The notes under the pieces were generated by a model. That model was not told the origin of the DNA. It saw only the letters and a program-made list of their open reading frames with translations, and made no database searches. From the NCBI RefSeq assembly GCF_003605755.1, contig NZ_RAHJ01000018.1, forward strand, positions 496,001 to 560,000: a DNA stretch of 64,000 nt, in the 5' to 3' direction. Every line of letters starts with the position of its first letter. The first letter of the stretch is position 1. The DNA is from Tsuneonella suprasediminis. GTDB taxonomy: Bacteria; Pseudomonadota; Alphaproteobacteria; Sphingomonadales; Sphingomonadaceae. Shown in pieces: positions 42,244-51,804 of this stretch. The translations under genes and the position numbers were made by a program.

Positions 42244-42271
42244 AAAACGCCGGCGCAATCGCACCGGCGTT
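42244..42271 (-). terminator. Terminator after rpsT
   Basis: On the minus strand, AACGCCGG and CCGGCGTT arms (8 bp, perfect) with a 10-base loop are followed by TTTT partly within the arm. Located 52 bases after the rpsT stop. Confidence 0.68.
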
Positions 42272-42322
42272 GGTCCTGATGTGACAGGTTGGCGGGGGAT
42301 TATGACCCCCGCGAGTCGCGAC

Positions 42323-42583
42323 TCAGAGAGCGCCGACTCGCTTGCTCAGCCGGCTCATCTTGCGGCTGGCGGTGTTCTTGTGCAGCACGCCGCGGGCAAC
42401 GCCGCGCATCAGTTCGGGCTGTGCTTCCTTCAGCGCTTCGGCAGCGGCCTTCTTGTCGCCACCGGCAATCGCGGTTTCAACCTTCTTCAGGTAGCTGCGG
42501 ATGCGGCTCATGCGCGAGGTGTTGATTTCCGCCCGGCGATCGTTGCGGCGGATACGCTTCTTGGCTTGCGGCGTGTTGGCCAT
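42323..42583 (-). CDS. rpsT: 30S ribosomal protein S20
   Basis: An 86-residue basic protein ([17 protein letters not shown] start, [15 protein letters not shown] near the end), a standard S20. The ATG at 42583 fits; the upstream frame is non-conserved. Its own terminator separates it from dnaA, the usual order in alphaproteobacteria. Confidence 0.96.
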   Translation of the reverse strand: MANTPQAKKRIRRNDRRAEINTSRMSRIRSYLKKVETAIAGGDKKAAAEALKEAQPELMRGVARGVLHKNTASRKMSRLSKRVGAL

Positions 42584-42724
42584 GTCTGTCCTTACTGCGG
42601 GCCGCCCGCTCGGGGCGACCGGAATCCTGTGCGTCAAATGTCATAAGTGGCGGAGTATCCGCCGGAAAGCGGCGCCCCTAGCGGGAGAGGGGCGAATCGT
42701 CAAGGGAAAGCGCGGCAAATCCGC

Positions 42725-43540
42725 TCAACGCTGACATACAGGGCAGAACCACGTACTGCGTCCGCCTTGCGCGATACGGCGAATAGTGCCGCCGTCATCA
42801 TGAACGCAAGCTTCGCCTTCGCGGCCGTAAACCGCAAAGCGGGTGGCGAAATAGCCAAGCTGGCCATCGGGGCGGGCGTAATCGCGCAATGTCGATCCCC
42901 CGTCGAGAATCGATTGCTCCAGCACCGCGCGGATCGCGGGCACCAGCAATTCCAGCTTACCCATGCCGACGCGCCCGGCGGGTTTGCGCGGATCGATCCC
43001 GGCGCGGAACAGCGCCTCGCACACATAGATATTGCCAAGACCGGCCACGATCCGCTGATCGAGCAGCAGCAGCTTGATCGCTTGCTTGCGTCCGGCAAAT
43101 GCAGCCTTGAGATGCGCGGCGGTCAGGCCGGGGCCGAGCGGTTCCGGCCCCATCGCAGCGAATGCGGGCCAGTCGTTCAGCAGCGGGGTGTCCACCAGAT
43201 CGACCGAGCCGAACCGCCGCGCATCGTTAAGCGCGAAACGGTGGCTGGCCGTTTCGATCACCAGATGATCGTGCTTGTCGGGCGAATTGGGATCGATCCG
43301 CCAGCGCCCGCTCATCCCCAGATGGAACACCAGAGTGCGATCGCGGTCGGTGTGGATCAGGCCATATTTCGCCCGCCGCTCCAGTGTGCTGACCGTTGCC
43401 CCGGTCATCGCCTGCACCAGATCGGCGGGGAAGGGGCGCCGCAGATCGGGCCGGTTGAGGATGACGCGCGCGATCGTTTCCCCTTCGAGGAATGTCGCGA
43501 GCCCGCGCACAGTGGTTTCGACTTCGGGGAGTTCTGGCAT
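42725..43540 (-). CDS. mutM: Formamidopyrimidine-DNA glycosylase (MutM/Fpg)
   Basis: A 271-residue enzyme. Pro2 and Glu3 (MPELPEVETT) are catalytic, and the helix-two-turn-helix contains GIDPRKPAGRVG. It excises 8-oxoguanine. The C-terminal zinc finger is atypical: one Cys (ACVHDDGG) where two are usual, with the later pair CPVC intact. His or Asp may replace a ligand. Divergent from ubiE (56-base gap); upstream of rpsT on the same strand. Confidence 0.94.
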   Translation of the reverse strand: MPELPEVETTVRGLATFLEGETIARVILNRPDLRRPFPADLVQAMTGATVSTLERRAKYGLIHTDRDRTLVFHLGMSGRWRIDPNSPDKHDHLVIETASHRFALNDARRFGSVDLVDTPLLNDWPAFAAMGPEPLGPGLTAAHLKAAFAGRKQAIKLLLLDQRIVAGLGNIYVCEALFRAGIDPRKPAGRVGMGKLELLVPAIRAVLEQSILDGGSTLRDYARPDGQLGYFATRFAVYGREGEACVHDDGGTIRRIAQGGRSTWFCPVCQR

Positions 43541-43596
43541 CGCATTGGCTGCTAACAGTGTTTGCGCCTGCCTGAAACTCCCCTAAGGCGCGTTGC

Positions 43597-44340
43597 ATGA
43601 CCCAACACGCAGACGAGCAGGTTTCCTTCGGATACGAAGACGTGGCCCCAGAGGAAAAGACCCGCCGTGTCGGCGCGGTATTTTCCAATGTCGCGGCGAA
43701 ATACGATGTGATGAACGATGCCATGTCGGGCGGGATGCACCGGTTATGGAAAGATCGCTTCGTCCGCCGGGTGAAACCGCAGCCGGGCGAGGCGATTCTC
43801 GATATGGCGGGCGGCACCGGCGATATCGCGTTTCGCATGGCGGCGCGCGGTGCGGAAGTGACAGTGGCCGACATCAATCAGGAAATGCTGGATGTCGGGA
43901 TCGAGCGGGCGATGGAGCGCGGGATCGATGGCCTGAGCTGGTCGCGCCAGAATGCGGAAGAACTGACGTATCCCAGCCGCCTGTTCGATGCGTACACCAT
44001 CGCGTTCGGCATCCGCAACGTGACCCATATCGACAAGGCGCTGGCCGAGGCATACCGGGTGCTGAAACATGGCGGGCGTTTCTTCTGCCTCGAATTCTCG
44101 ACCACTGAATGGCCGGGGTTCAGGGAAGTGTACGATGCCTATTCGCACAAGCTGGTGCCGCAACTGGGCAAGCTGATCGCGGGCGATTCCGAATCCTATC
44201 GCTATCTGATTGAATCGATCCGTCGGTTCCCGCCGATGCCCGAATTCGAAGCGATGATCCGCGATGCCGGATTTACCCGCACACGGGTGGAGCCGATCAT
44301 GGGCGGGCTGGTGGCGATCCATTCGGGATGGAAGGTCTGA
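43597..44340 (+). CDS. ubiE: Ubiquinone/menaquinone methyltransferase UbiE
   Basis: A 247-residue SAM methyltransferase. It has YDVMNDAMSGGMHRLWKD, and MAGGTGDIAFR as SAM motif I, then AFGIRNVTHIDKAL. It methylates the ring of ubiquinone precursors (and demethylmenaquinone in species that have it). ubiB follows 73 bases later; the pair is a conserved alphaproteobacterial operon next to mutM. Confidence 0.95.
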   Translation: MTQHADEQVSFGYEDVAPEEKTRRVGAVFSNVAAKYDVMNDAMSGGMHRLWKDRFVRRVKPQPGEAILDMAGGTGDIAFRMAARGAEVTVADINQEMLDVGIERAMERGIDGLSWSRQNAEELTYPSRLFDAYTIAFGIRNVTHIDKALAEAYRVLKHGGRFFCLEFSTTEWPGFREVYDAYSHKLVPQLGKLIAGDSESYRYLIESIRRFPPMPEFEAMIRDAGFTRTRVEPIMGGLVAIHSGWKV

Positions 44341-44413
44341 CGGTGCCGCGCATCGCCTGTTCCCTCTGCCGACAAGGGGAGAGTGCCGCCGCTGCTGTGC
44401 GCCACGCTGACTT

Positions 44414-45973
44414 ATGACCCGCCCGATCACGCATATCTTCCGGTTGCTGAAGTGGGGCCGCACATTGGCGCGGCACGGGGCCTTGCGCGGGATAGAGCGC
44501 GATCCGAACACCCCGCCGCAGGTCAAGCGGCTGGCGCGCGTCGCCCGGTTCGGCACGATTCAGCCGCGCGAACCCGATTATGCCGGGGCGTTTCAGGATA
44601 TCGGCCCGGCAGCGATCAAGCTGGGGCAATCGCTGGCCACCCGGCCCGATTTGGTGGGCGAAACGGCAGTGGCCAACCTGCTGACTTTGCAAGACGATCT
44701 GCCGCCGGTCCCGTACAGCGAGATCGAGCAGGCGATCGCCGCCAGTTTCGGCAGACCGGTGAGCGATCTGTTCGTGGAAATCGACCCTGTTCCGGTGGGC
44801 GCGGCATCGATTGCACAGGTTCACAAGGCGGTGACCACCGACGGGCGGCAAGTGGCGGTCAAAGTGCTCCGCCCCGGTGTCCGTAAGCGGCTCGAACGCG
44901 ATATCGCGACATACGAATGGGCCGCCGCCCACCTGGAGGCTTTGGGTGGAGAAGCGCGCCGGCTGCGCCCCCGGCTGACTATCGCCAACTTCAAACGCTG
45001 GACCAATCGCGAGCTGGATTTGCGGCGCGAAGCGGCATCAGCCAGCGAACTGGCGGAATCGATGAAGGGGGTGGAAGGATACAGCATCCCCGCCATCGAC
45101 TGGGACCGGACCAATGGCCGGGTGATGACTGTCGACTGGATCGACGGCATCAAGATATCCGACCGCGAAGCGCTGATCGCCGCCGGGCACGATTTGCCCG
45201 AACTGGCCGAACGGCTGGTGCTGGCGTTCCTGCGGCAGGCGATCAGCGGCGGATTCTTTCACGCCGACATGCATCAGGGCAATCTGTTCGTGCGGGCGGA
45301 CGGCACGATTACCGCCATCGATTTCGGCATTATGGGCCGGATCGACCGGCGCGCGCGCCAATGGCTGGCGGAAATTCTCTATGGCCTGACCACGGGCAAT
45401 TACCGCCGTGTGGCGGAAATCCATTTCGAGGCGCAATATGTGCCCAGCTATCACTCGGTCGATGAATTTGCGACGGCCTTGCGCGCGGTGGGCGAACCGA
45501 TGCGCGGCAAGCCAGTGAGCGAACTGTCGGTCGGGCAAATGCTTGACGGGCTGTTCGCGATCACCCGCGATTTCGACATGGAAACGCAACCGCACCTGCT
45601 GCTGTTGCAAAAAACGATGGTGATGGTCGAAGGGATCGCCACCAGCCTGAACCCGCAGATCAACATGTGGGACGTTTCCGCCCCCTTCGTCCGCAACTGG
45701 ATCCGCGACGAGCTGGGGCCGGAAGCCGCGCTGGCGGGCCGGATCAAGAGCGATTTGGAAACGCTGCTGCGCCTGCCCGATCTTGTGCGCCGGGTGGAGG
45801 AGCGCTTCCCGGCCAAGGGTGGCGCGCCCGAACAGCCGCCGTTGCCCGATGTCCCGCTGATGTGGGAACGGCGCGTGTCGGGCGGTGTGCGCTGGTTGCA
45901 GGTGCTGGCCGGGTTCGGAGTTGGCGCCGTGGCAGTGGTCGGTGCATTGGCCACCGGGTTTCTCCATCTTTAG
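44414..45973 (+). CDS. ubiB: UbiB family kinase-like protein for ubiquinone synthesis
   Basis: A 519-residue atypical kinase-like protein. It has AAIKLGQSLATRPD (KxGQ motif) and PVGAASIAQVHKA (A-rich loop), then FHADMHQGNL and AIDFGIMG. Two C-terminal membrane segments end the protein. It is an ATPase needed for ubiquinone synthesis at the membrane. It follows ubiE, and the stop is 6 bases before the next gene. Confidence 0.94.
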   Translation: MTRPITHIFRLLKWGRTLARHGALRGIERDPNTPPQVKRLARVARFGTIQPREPDYAGAFQDIGPAAIKLGQSLATRPDLVGETAVANLLTLQDDLPPVPYSEIEQAIAASFGRPVSDLFVEIDPVPVGAASIAQVHKAVTTDGRQVAVKVLRPGVRKRLERDIATYEWAAAHLEALGGEARRLRPRLTIANFKRWTNRELDLRREAASASELAESMKGVEGYSIPAIDWDRTNGRVMTVDWIDGIKISDREALIAAGHDLPELAERLVLAFLRQAISGGFFHADMHQGNLFVRADGTITAIDFGIMGRIDRRARQWLAEILYGLTTGNYRRVAEIHFEAQYVPSYHSVDEFATALRAVGEPMRGKPVSELSVGQMLDGLFAITRDFDMETQPHLLLLQKTMVMVEGIATSLNPQINMWDVSAPFVRNWIRDELGPEAALAGRIKSDLETLLRLPDLVRRVEERFPAKGGAPEQPPLPDVPLMWERRVSGGVRWLQVLAGFGVGAVAVVGALATGFLHL

Positions 45974-45979
45974 CCGGGC

Positions 45980-46456
45980 GTGACGTTCGGGCAGGCCTTG
46001 CGACGCAGCCTGGGACCGGCTCTTATCGCCGGGCCGGTGAGTGGGGTGGCAACGTTCCTTGCGATTATGCTGGTCGTGACGCTGTTCGGCGATAGCGGGG
46101 CAGAGATGATCATTTTCATGGCGATCGGCGCTGTTTTTGCCGCGCTTCTGGGCCTGATAATAGGGACACCGCTTTCGCTGCTTTGTTCAGCGACGATGCT
46201 GCGCCAGATCGCCCGAAACCCACGTTGGGCGCGGAGGCGCTATTGGATCGCGGTGGGTGCGCCGGTTGGCATAGTGGTGGTTTCGATATTCTGGGCGCTG
46301 TCTGCGGAAGGCAGCGATTCCACTGTGGGATCGTTTGTTGCGGTTGCGGCGTTCGGTGCCTTTGCCGGTGGTTGCGCGGCGTGGGCCAATCGCGCGATGC
46401 TCAAATCGGCCATCGCGCAACTCACTCGCGGGATCGATACCGACATCTTCGCCTGA
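45980..46456 (+). CDS. Small membrane protein, function unknown
   Basis: A 158-residue protein starting at GTG, 6 bases after ubiB. It has four probable membrane segments (about residues 12-37, 42-67, 90-107, 116-134) and an R-rich cytoplasmic loop (NPRWARRRYW). No known family was recognised. Its tight link to ubiB suggests co-transcription only; no functional link can be claimed. Convergent with the DUF4345-like gene. Confidence 0.6.
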   Translation: MTFGQALRRSLGPALIAGPVSGVATFLAIMLVVTLFGDSGAEMIIFMAIGAVFAALLGLIIGTPLSLLCSATMLRQIARNPRWARRRYWIAVGAPVGIVVVSIFWALSAEGSDSTVGSFVAVAAFGAFAGGCAAWANRAMLKSAIAQLTRGIDTDIFA

Positions 46457-46469
46457 ACGCTCGGCCCGA

Positions 46470-46853
46470 TCAGACGACCTTGTGCGGCAACACCCGGCTG
46501 CCGATCAGCGACAAAGCCACGGCCAGCGCTTCCACCATCATCGGGAAGGCAAACGCTTCATACGGGCCATCGATGGCCAGCGATACGACACGCCCGACAA
46601 AGGCAATGCCGAAGATTGCCACCGGCACCAGCAACAGTTCCCCGTTCCGCTTCCACGCGCCCCACAGCATCGTGGCACCGCCAACGAAGAACAGCGCGGG
46701 GAAATCGGCGCGCAGCACAGCCAGACCCTGTGCCCCCTTGGCGGTCAATCCGAAACCGAGTCCCGCATCGGCGGGGAACACCAGAAAGTTCGCGCCCAGA
46801 ACCAGAAACAGCAGGCCGATGGCGAACAACAGGGCCGTGACGATAAAGCGCAT
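46470..46853 (-). CDS. DUF4345-like membrane protein
   Basis: A 127-residue protein with four membrane segments. The block LRADFPALFFVGGATML and the later FVGRVVSLAIDGP fit the DUF4345 pattern; function unknown. The start is the ATG of RFIVTALLF; the longer frame adds residues from the coaBC upstream region. GGAGA lies just before the start. Confidence 0.7.
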   Translation of the reverse strand: MRFIVTALLFAIGLLFLVLGANFLVFPADAGLGFGLTAKGAQGLAVLRADFPALFFVGGATMLWGAWKRNGELLLVPVAIFGIAFVGRVVSLAIDGPYEAFAFPMMVEALAVALSLIGSRVLPHKVV

Positions 46854-47133
46854 AGAGTGATCTCTCCTGATTTCGACCCTGTGCTTAGGGCGATCTCCTG
46901 CAAATTGCACGATCTGCGATGGCGAAATCTCGTTTCGAACCGGGGACAGTACCAGCCTGTGCCCGTTGCCCGTGCATTTCAGGATAAAAACCAGCGGGCA
47001 AAGCAGACTGCAATGCGGGTTGAGGATTGGCAATCGCCATAGCGGAGCGCTAGGCTGAATTCATGAAACGACGGAATTTGTCATGCACGCGCCGGATACC
47101 GAGCGATCCCGTGCCGCGCGTGGGGTTGCTGAC

Positions 47134-48744
47134 ATGAGCGGGCCGAAAATCCTGCTCGTCGTTGGCGGCGGTATCGCGGCATACAAGTCGTGCGAGCTGG
47201 TGCGCCTGATCCGCAAGCACGGGGGCGAGGTGACGTGCGTGCTGACCGACGGCGGCAGCCAGTTCGTCACCCCGCTGGCTCTCGCTGCGCTGAGCGAAAA
47301 CAAAGTCTATACCAGCCTGTTCGACCTGAAGGACGAGGTCGAGATGGGCCACATCCAGTTGTCGCGGCAGGCCGATCTGGTGGTCGTATGTCCCGCCACA
47401 GCCGATCTGATGGCCAAGATGGCCGCGGGCATTGCCGATGATCTGGCGACGACGCTGATCCTGGCGACCGACAAGCCGGTAATGGCGGTTCCGGCGATGA
47501 ATGTCCGCATGTGGGGCCACGCGGCGACGCAGCGCAATGTCGCGTGGCTGCGCGATGCCGGTGTGACAGTGATCGACCCGGACGAAGGGCCGATGGCCTG
47601 CGGCGAATTCGGGCCGGGGCGCTTGCCCGAACCGCCTGTGATCTGGGTGGCGATTGCCGAACGTCTGGCAATCGATCCCGGCAACGATCTGCCTTTGCCG
47701 TCTGCCCCCCCGGTGGCATCGCCGCCGGTGGAGGAAGAGGCGGAAGCGGAAGACGCGCCCGAACCGCAGGGCCGGGGCGGATTTGGCAGTCTGCTTGCCG
47801 CGCTGATCCCGCGTTCGCACGCGCGCCGCGCAGAGTCGGTCGAAGAGCGTGAGATCGAAGAACTGTCTGAGCATGAAGCGGAGGTCGAGGCAGGGGATGC
47901 GCCTCTGCCCGAACCCGACCTCAGCGGCCCGCTAATGGCACAGAAGGGGCAGGCGCGCTCAGCTCCGCCGACCGATCCCGATGCGATTGGCCGCACAATT
48001 GCCAGAACCACCACCGATGAAGTGCTGGTCGAAGAAGACCCACTGGACGGGCAGCCCGATTTCGACAGCGATCCGGCACATCGCCCTTTGTATGGCAGGC
48101 ATGTGCTGGTCACTGCCGGGCCGACGCATGAACCGATCGACCCGGTCCGCTACATCGCCAACCGCTCCAGCGGGAAACAGGGTTTCGCAATTGCGGCTGC
48201 GGCGGCGGCGCTGGGGGCGCGTGTCACGCTGGTGGCGGGGCCGGTTCATCTGAAAACACCGACCGGTGTGGACCGGATCGATGTCGAGTCCGCGCGTGAG
48301 ATGGCCGATGCGGTGAAACACGCTCTGCCCGCAGATGTCGCGGTGATGGTCGCCGCTGTCGCTGACTGGCGCAGCCGGGATTACGCGCAGGAAAAGATGA
48401 AGAAGCGCGGCTCTGCCCCGCCGGCGCTGTTGCTGGCGGAAAATCCCGATATTCTTGCCTCGGTCGCCGCCGGTAAGCTGCGCCCCAGGTTGCTGATCGG
48501 CTTCGCAGCCGAAACGCAGGACGTGGTCGAAAACGCGACCGCCAAACGGAAACGCAAAACCGCCGACTGGATCGTGGCCAACGATGTATCGGGCGGAGTC
48601 ATGGGCGGCGATAGCAACACCGTGCACATCGTTTCCGCCGACGGTGTCGAAAACCTGCCCGAAATGCCGAAGGAGAAAGTTGCGATGGCATTGGCCGAAC
48701 GCATTGCCGAAACGCTCAACCGGATCGACCCGCGCGATGACTGA
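47134..48744 (+). CDS. coaBC: Bifunctional phosphopantothenoylcysteine decarboxylase / phosphopantothenate-cysteine ligase (CoaBC) with long acidic linker
   Basis: A 536-residue enzyme. The CoaC flavoprotein part (about 1-180) has GGGIAAYK, the Asn in [10 protein letters not shown], and the Cys in [10 protein letters not shown]. The CoaB part (from about 320) has [17 protein letters not shown] and AAVADWR. Between them lie about 135 residues rich in Glu, Ala and Pro, absent from typical proteins of about 400. It makes 4'-phosphopantetheine for coenzyme A. The ATG at 47134 gives the correct N-terminus. It overlaps dut by 8 bases. Confidence 0.93.
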   Translation: MSGPKILLVVGGGIAAYKSCELVRLIRKHGGEVTCVLTDGGSQFVTPLALAALSENKVYTSLFDLKDEVEMGHIQLSRQADLVVVCPATADLMAKMAAGIADDLATTLILATDKPVMAVPAMNVRMWGHAATQRNVAWLRDAGVTVIDPDEGPMACGEFGPGRLPEPPVIWVAIAERLAIDPGNDLPLPSAPPVASPPVEEEAEAEDAPEPQGRGGFGSLLAALIPRSHARRAESVEEREIEELSEHEAEVEAGDAPLPEPDLSGPLMAQKGQARSAPPTDPDAIGRTIARTTTDEVLVEEDPLDGQPDFDSDPAHRPLYGRHVLVTAGPTHEPIDPVRYIANRSSGKQGFAIAAAAAALGARVTLVAGPVHLKTPTGVDRIDVESAREMADAVKHALPADVAVMVAAVADWRSRDYAQEKMKKRGSAPPALLLAENPDILASVAAGKLRPRLLIGFAAETQDVVENATAKRKRKTADWIVANDVSGGVMGGDSNTVHIVSADGVENLPEMPKEKVAMALAERIAETLNRIDPRDD

Positions 48745-49198
48745 TATGGTGTCCGTGAAGCTCAAGCGCCTGCCGCACAGCGAAGGGTTGCCCCTGCCTG
48801 CCTATGCCACTCAGGGCGCGGCAGGGATGGATGTTCTGGCGGCGGAAGACGTGACAATCGAACCGGGTGCGCGCCACGCGGTCGCCACCGGGCTGGCGGT
48901 GGCGATCCCTGCGGGTTACGAAATTCAGGTGCGCCCGCGATCCGGGCTGGCGTTGAAACATGGGATTACCGTGCCGAATACGCCGGGGACGATCGATTCC
49001 GATTATCGCGGCGAACTGAAGGTTATCCTTATCAATCATGGCTCCGAACCGTTCGCGATTGCGCGTGGGGATCGGGTGGCGCAACTCGTCCTCGCGCCGG
49101 TCACACAGGCCGGGTGGTGCGAAGTGGATGAACTGGACGAAACTGAGCGCGGCGCTGGCGGTTTCGGTTCGACCGGTGGGCACGCGGCGCTGACATAG
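48737..49198 (+). CDS. dut: dUTP diphosphatase
   Basis: A 153-residue trimeric dUTPase with the five motifs, including [30 protein letters not shown] and the C-terminal GAGGFGSTG arm. It hydrolyses dUTP to dUMP, preventing uracil incorporation and supplying thymidylate synthase. The start lies within the coaBC 3' end, the usual coaBC-dut coupling. Confidence 0.95.
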   Translation: MTDMVSVKLKRLPHSEGLPLPAYATQGAAGMDVLAAEDVTIEPGARHAVATGLAVAIPAGYEIQVRPRSGLALKHGITVPNTPGTIDSDYRGELKVILINHGSEPFAIARGDRVAQLVLAPVTQAGWCEVDELDETERGAGGFGSTGGHAALT

Positions 49199-49277
49199 AT
49201 GGGGTAAGGGGGGCCGGTATCGAAAAGTCCGGCGGCCCGTCGGTGCTCCATCTGACCCATTTGGGTAGGGGATCGCG

Positions 49278-49574
49278 ATGAACGACGACCAGCGAGCGAA
49301 AATGCGGCACAATGTGTCGGTTTGGGGTCGTTATCGGTCAAAAAACGGTGTTCGTCGCGATATTCAGCTGAAAAACCTCTCCGAAACGGGATGCCAGTTC
49401 TACGATCGGTTCACAGGGCTTGTGCCGGGCGATAAAATTACGCTGCGAATTGAAAACCTTGGCCCGTTCGATGCGACGGTGCGCTGGGTCGATGCCGGGT
49501 ATGTCGGCGTGCAATTTAGTGATGAACTGTATGGCCCGACATTCGATCACATCAGGCTGAAACTGAGCAGCTGA
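49278..49574 (+). CDS. PilZ-domain protein
   Basis: A 98-residue single PilZ domain. The N-terminal Arg-x3-Arg (RAKMR) and the later KNLSETG ([DN]-x-S-x-x-G) are the c-di-GMP-binding motifs. No other domain is present, so it likely acts as a small c-di-GMP responsive adaptor. Targets are unknown. Stands alone between dut and the DUF4136 gene. Confidence 0.87.
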   Translation: MNDDQRAKMRHNVSVWGRYRSKNGVRRDIQLKNLSETGCQFYDRFTGLVPGDKITLRIENLGPFDATVRWVDAGYVGVQFSDELYGPTFDHIRLKLSS

Positions 49575-49621
49575 ATACCGATCAGCGCGTAGGTGCCCGC
49601 TTATGAAGTGGCCGGAAAGAG

Positions 49622-49654
49622 AAAGGGCGGAGCCGAAAAATCGGACCCGCCCTT
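49622..49654 (-). terminator. Terminator of the DUF4136 lipoprotein gene
   Basis: AAGGGCGG pairs with CCGCCCTT; inner arms CCGA and TCGG close a short loop. Followed on the minus strand by a T/C-rich tract. It may also stop convergent PilZ transcription. Confidence 0.7.
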
Positions 49655-49677
49655 CAGTTAAGTCAATGATATAGATG

Positions 49678-50370
49678 TCAGCGACGCTTCGCCGGCATAT
49701 TTTCCGGTGCGACCGAGATGCGGACGGTCTTGCCGCTGTCACCGGGGAAATCGGTGAACATCGCTTCGATCAGGTTGGGAACCAGATATTGCAGCCGGTT
49801 GGAAGTCGACAGCGCTTCTGCCCGACCTTCGAACAGGCGTTCCCCGTCGGATGCACGGCTGATCTTCAGTTCGATCCCGCTCTTGTACACGGTGTACACG
49901 TCCAACCCATTGTCAAAGAAGGGATCGTAGAAGCCATAGCTCCACGGGCCACCCCAGTAACGGCTGGGGTAAGGGCGGTAGAACCGGCTGTAGCCGAACC
50001 GGCCATAACCGTACCACGGATCGTAAAACGGATCGGCAAGCGCGGTGCGGCGCACCCGCTGGCGGCCATCGTCGACCCCGTAATCGAAATCGACCAGCAA
50101 TGTGGCCGCTTCGGCAGAGGAAGCGCGCGCATAGCCCAGCTTCTCCATCTGAGCCGCTACCTGATTGGCATACATCGAAAATTCCAGCCCACCCTTAAGG
50201 TCGGCGTCCGATGTCACGACAGCGAATGTCTGCCCTTCCGGCGCAGGCAACTGGGTTTGGAAACGCGAAACATCTGCGTTGAAGGGGGTGGCACAAGCGC
50301 CCAGCACACCAAGCGCCAAAGGCGCGGCGAGAAGCTTGATACGGCGACCCCATTTTGTGGGCATATTCAT
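49678..50370 (-). CDS. DUF4136 family lipoprotein
   Basis: A 230-residue protein. The signal peptide has a lipobox LGVLGAC (Cys26 lipidated). A region rich in Tyr, Phe, Gly and Pro spans about residues 115-155 (DPFYDPWYGYGRFG). The C-terminal AMFTDFPGDSGKTVRI is shared with the exported protein at 20234-20848. DUF4136 proteins are envelope-linked and uncharacterised. It stands alone with its own terminator. Confidence 0.82.
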   Translation of the reverse strand: MNMPTKWGRRIKLLAAPLALGVLGACATPFNADVSRFQTQLPAPEGQTFAVVTSDADLKGGLEFSMYANQVAAQMEKLGYARASSAEAATLLVDFDYGVDDGRQRVRRTALADPFYDPWYGYGRFGYSRFYRPYPSRYWGGPWSYGFYDPFFDNGLDVYTVYKSGIELKISRASDGERLFEGRAEALSTSNRLQYLVPNLIEAMFTDFPGDSGKTVRISVAPENMPAKRR

Positions 50371-50554
50371 AGAAAGCGGTCCTCTTGTGTTCTGACCTGC
50401 GCGTGATGCGGCCTACCCCTTCGATGAGCGCACATGCTGTCACTGGTACGGCGAGTTGTAAACTACGCGCGGTGAACCGAGTTTGAACATCAAGCCGGTT
50501 CACAGAAAAATATGGCGAGGCTTGCAAGAGGTACAAGCCCCGCCACGCATGTAT

Positions 50555-51583
50555 TCAGCCGCGTTCGCGTGCCCTTACCAGACCTAGCGCGCTGTAAGTC
50601 GCGTCGAGAGTCGGAATACCGATCTCGCGCGCGCGCAGCGCACCCTTGGCGAGAATCGCGTCCAGAGCTTCCCGGTCTTCCACCAGTTCGCGGAACCGCA
50701 GCGAAATCGGGCTGAGCGTTTCCACCAGCACTTCGCCCAGCGCTGGTTTGAACACTCCGAAACCCTGACCGGCAAAGCGCGCCAGCACCGCCTCTGGCTT
50801 CTCGTCGGTCAGAACGGCGTAGATCGAAACCAGATTCAATGCTTCGGGCCGACCTTCCAGACCGGCCATCTCGCTGGGCAGCGGTTCGGGATCGGTCTTG
50901 GCTTTCTTGATCTTTTTCATGATCGTATCGGCATCGTCGGCCAGTTCGATCCGGCTCATTTCGCTGGGGTCCGACTTGCTCATCTTCTTGGTGCCGTCGC
51001 GCAAGCTCATGATCCGGGCGGCGGCAGGGGGGATGAACGCTTCGGGCAGGGTGAACACCGGCGCATCTTCCGAACAGAAATCGTTGTTGAATTTCTGTGC
51101 GATGTCGCGCGCCAGTTCCAGATGCTGTTTCTGATCTTCGCCAACAGGAACGTGGGTCGCCTGATACAGCAGCACGTCCGCCGCCTGCAGCACGGGGTAA
51201 GTGAACAACGCGACGCTGGCCCCTTCGCGGTTCTTGCCGGACTTGTCCTTGAACTGCGTCATGCGGTTCAACCAGCCCATGCGCGCGGTGCCGTTGAGCA
51301 ACCATTGCAGTTCGGCGTGGGCGGGCACCTGTGCCTGATTGAACAGCACCGAACGATTCGGATCGATCCCGCAAGCGACCAGTGCAGCGACCATTTCCAA
51401 GGTTGCACGGCGCAGCTCCGCCGGGCTGTGCGGCATCGAGATGGCGTGAAGATCGGCCAGGAAGAACAGGCATTCGCTGCCCGGTTCGAGATCGTCCTGC
51501 ATACGGACCCAGTTGCGGATCGCGCCGAGGTAGTTGCCGAGGTGCAGGTTGCCGGTGGGCTGAATGCCCGAAACAATACGCAT
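50555..51583 (-). CDS. trpS: Tryptophanyl-tRNA synthetase
   Basis: A 342-residue class I synthetase. The HIGH-like motif HLGN is at 14-17 in [13 protein letters not shown]. The KMSKS motif is KKMSKSDPS. It charges tRNA-Trp. It lies 221 bases downstream of murJ on the same strand. Standard length; no trp-leader was seen. Confidence 0.95.
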   Translation of the reverse strand: MRIVSGIQPTGNLHLGNYLGAIRNWVRMQDDLEPGSECLFFLADLHAISMPHSPAELRRATLEMVAALVACGIDPNRSVLFNQAQVPAHAELQWLLNGTARMGWLNRMTQFKDKSGKNREGASVALFTYPVLQAADVLLYQATHVPVGEDQKQHLELARDIAQKFNNDFCSEDAPVFTLPEAFIPPAAARIMSLRDGTKKMSKSDPSEMSRIELADDADTIMKKIKKAKTDPEPLPSEMAGLEGRPEALNLVSIYAVLTDEKPEAVLARFAGQGFGVFKPALGEVLVETLSPISLRFRELVEDREALDAILAKGALRAREIGIPTLDATYSALGLVRARERG

Positions 51584-51804
51584 GAAATTATGCCTTTGAA
51601 AAATGGGTAAATCGCAAATGTAGCTGGCTGCCGCTGAGGCGCGGCAGGATAGTCTGGATCAGGCGATCAAAGCCATCGCCAGGCCGCCCGGCCGCGCACG
51701 GAAAACCGGCGCGGCGCAGCATTTGCGAAGGAAGGCATAGGGTGCATGGCCATGCCCATAGCGCCGCCGGACGTCGGGCGAAAGCCCTTACGATGCTGCG
51801 CCAG

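Larger units (their letters stand above)
41900..42322. other. 423-base gap between dnaA and rpsT: AT-rich leader
   Basis: No gene. The stretch 42100-42200 is AT-rich compared with the flanks and probably holds the dnaA promoter, but no -35/-10 pair with good spacing was found on the minus strand. TTGAC-TC-GTCAA (42124-42135) is a small dyad. The rpsT terminator sits at 42244-42271. Confidence 0.5.

Noticed and set aside
41900-42322. Possible oriC between dnaA and rpsT
   Set aside because: AT-rich, but no TTATNCACA-type boxes were found on either strand. In many alphaproteobacteria oriC is not next to dnaA.
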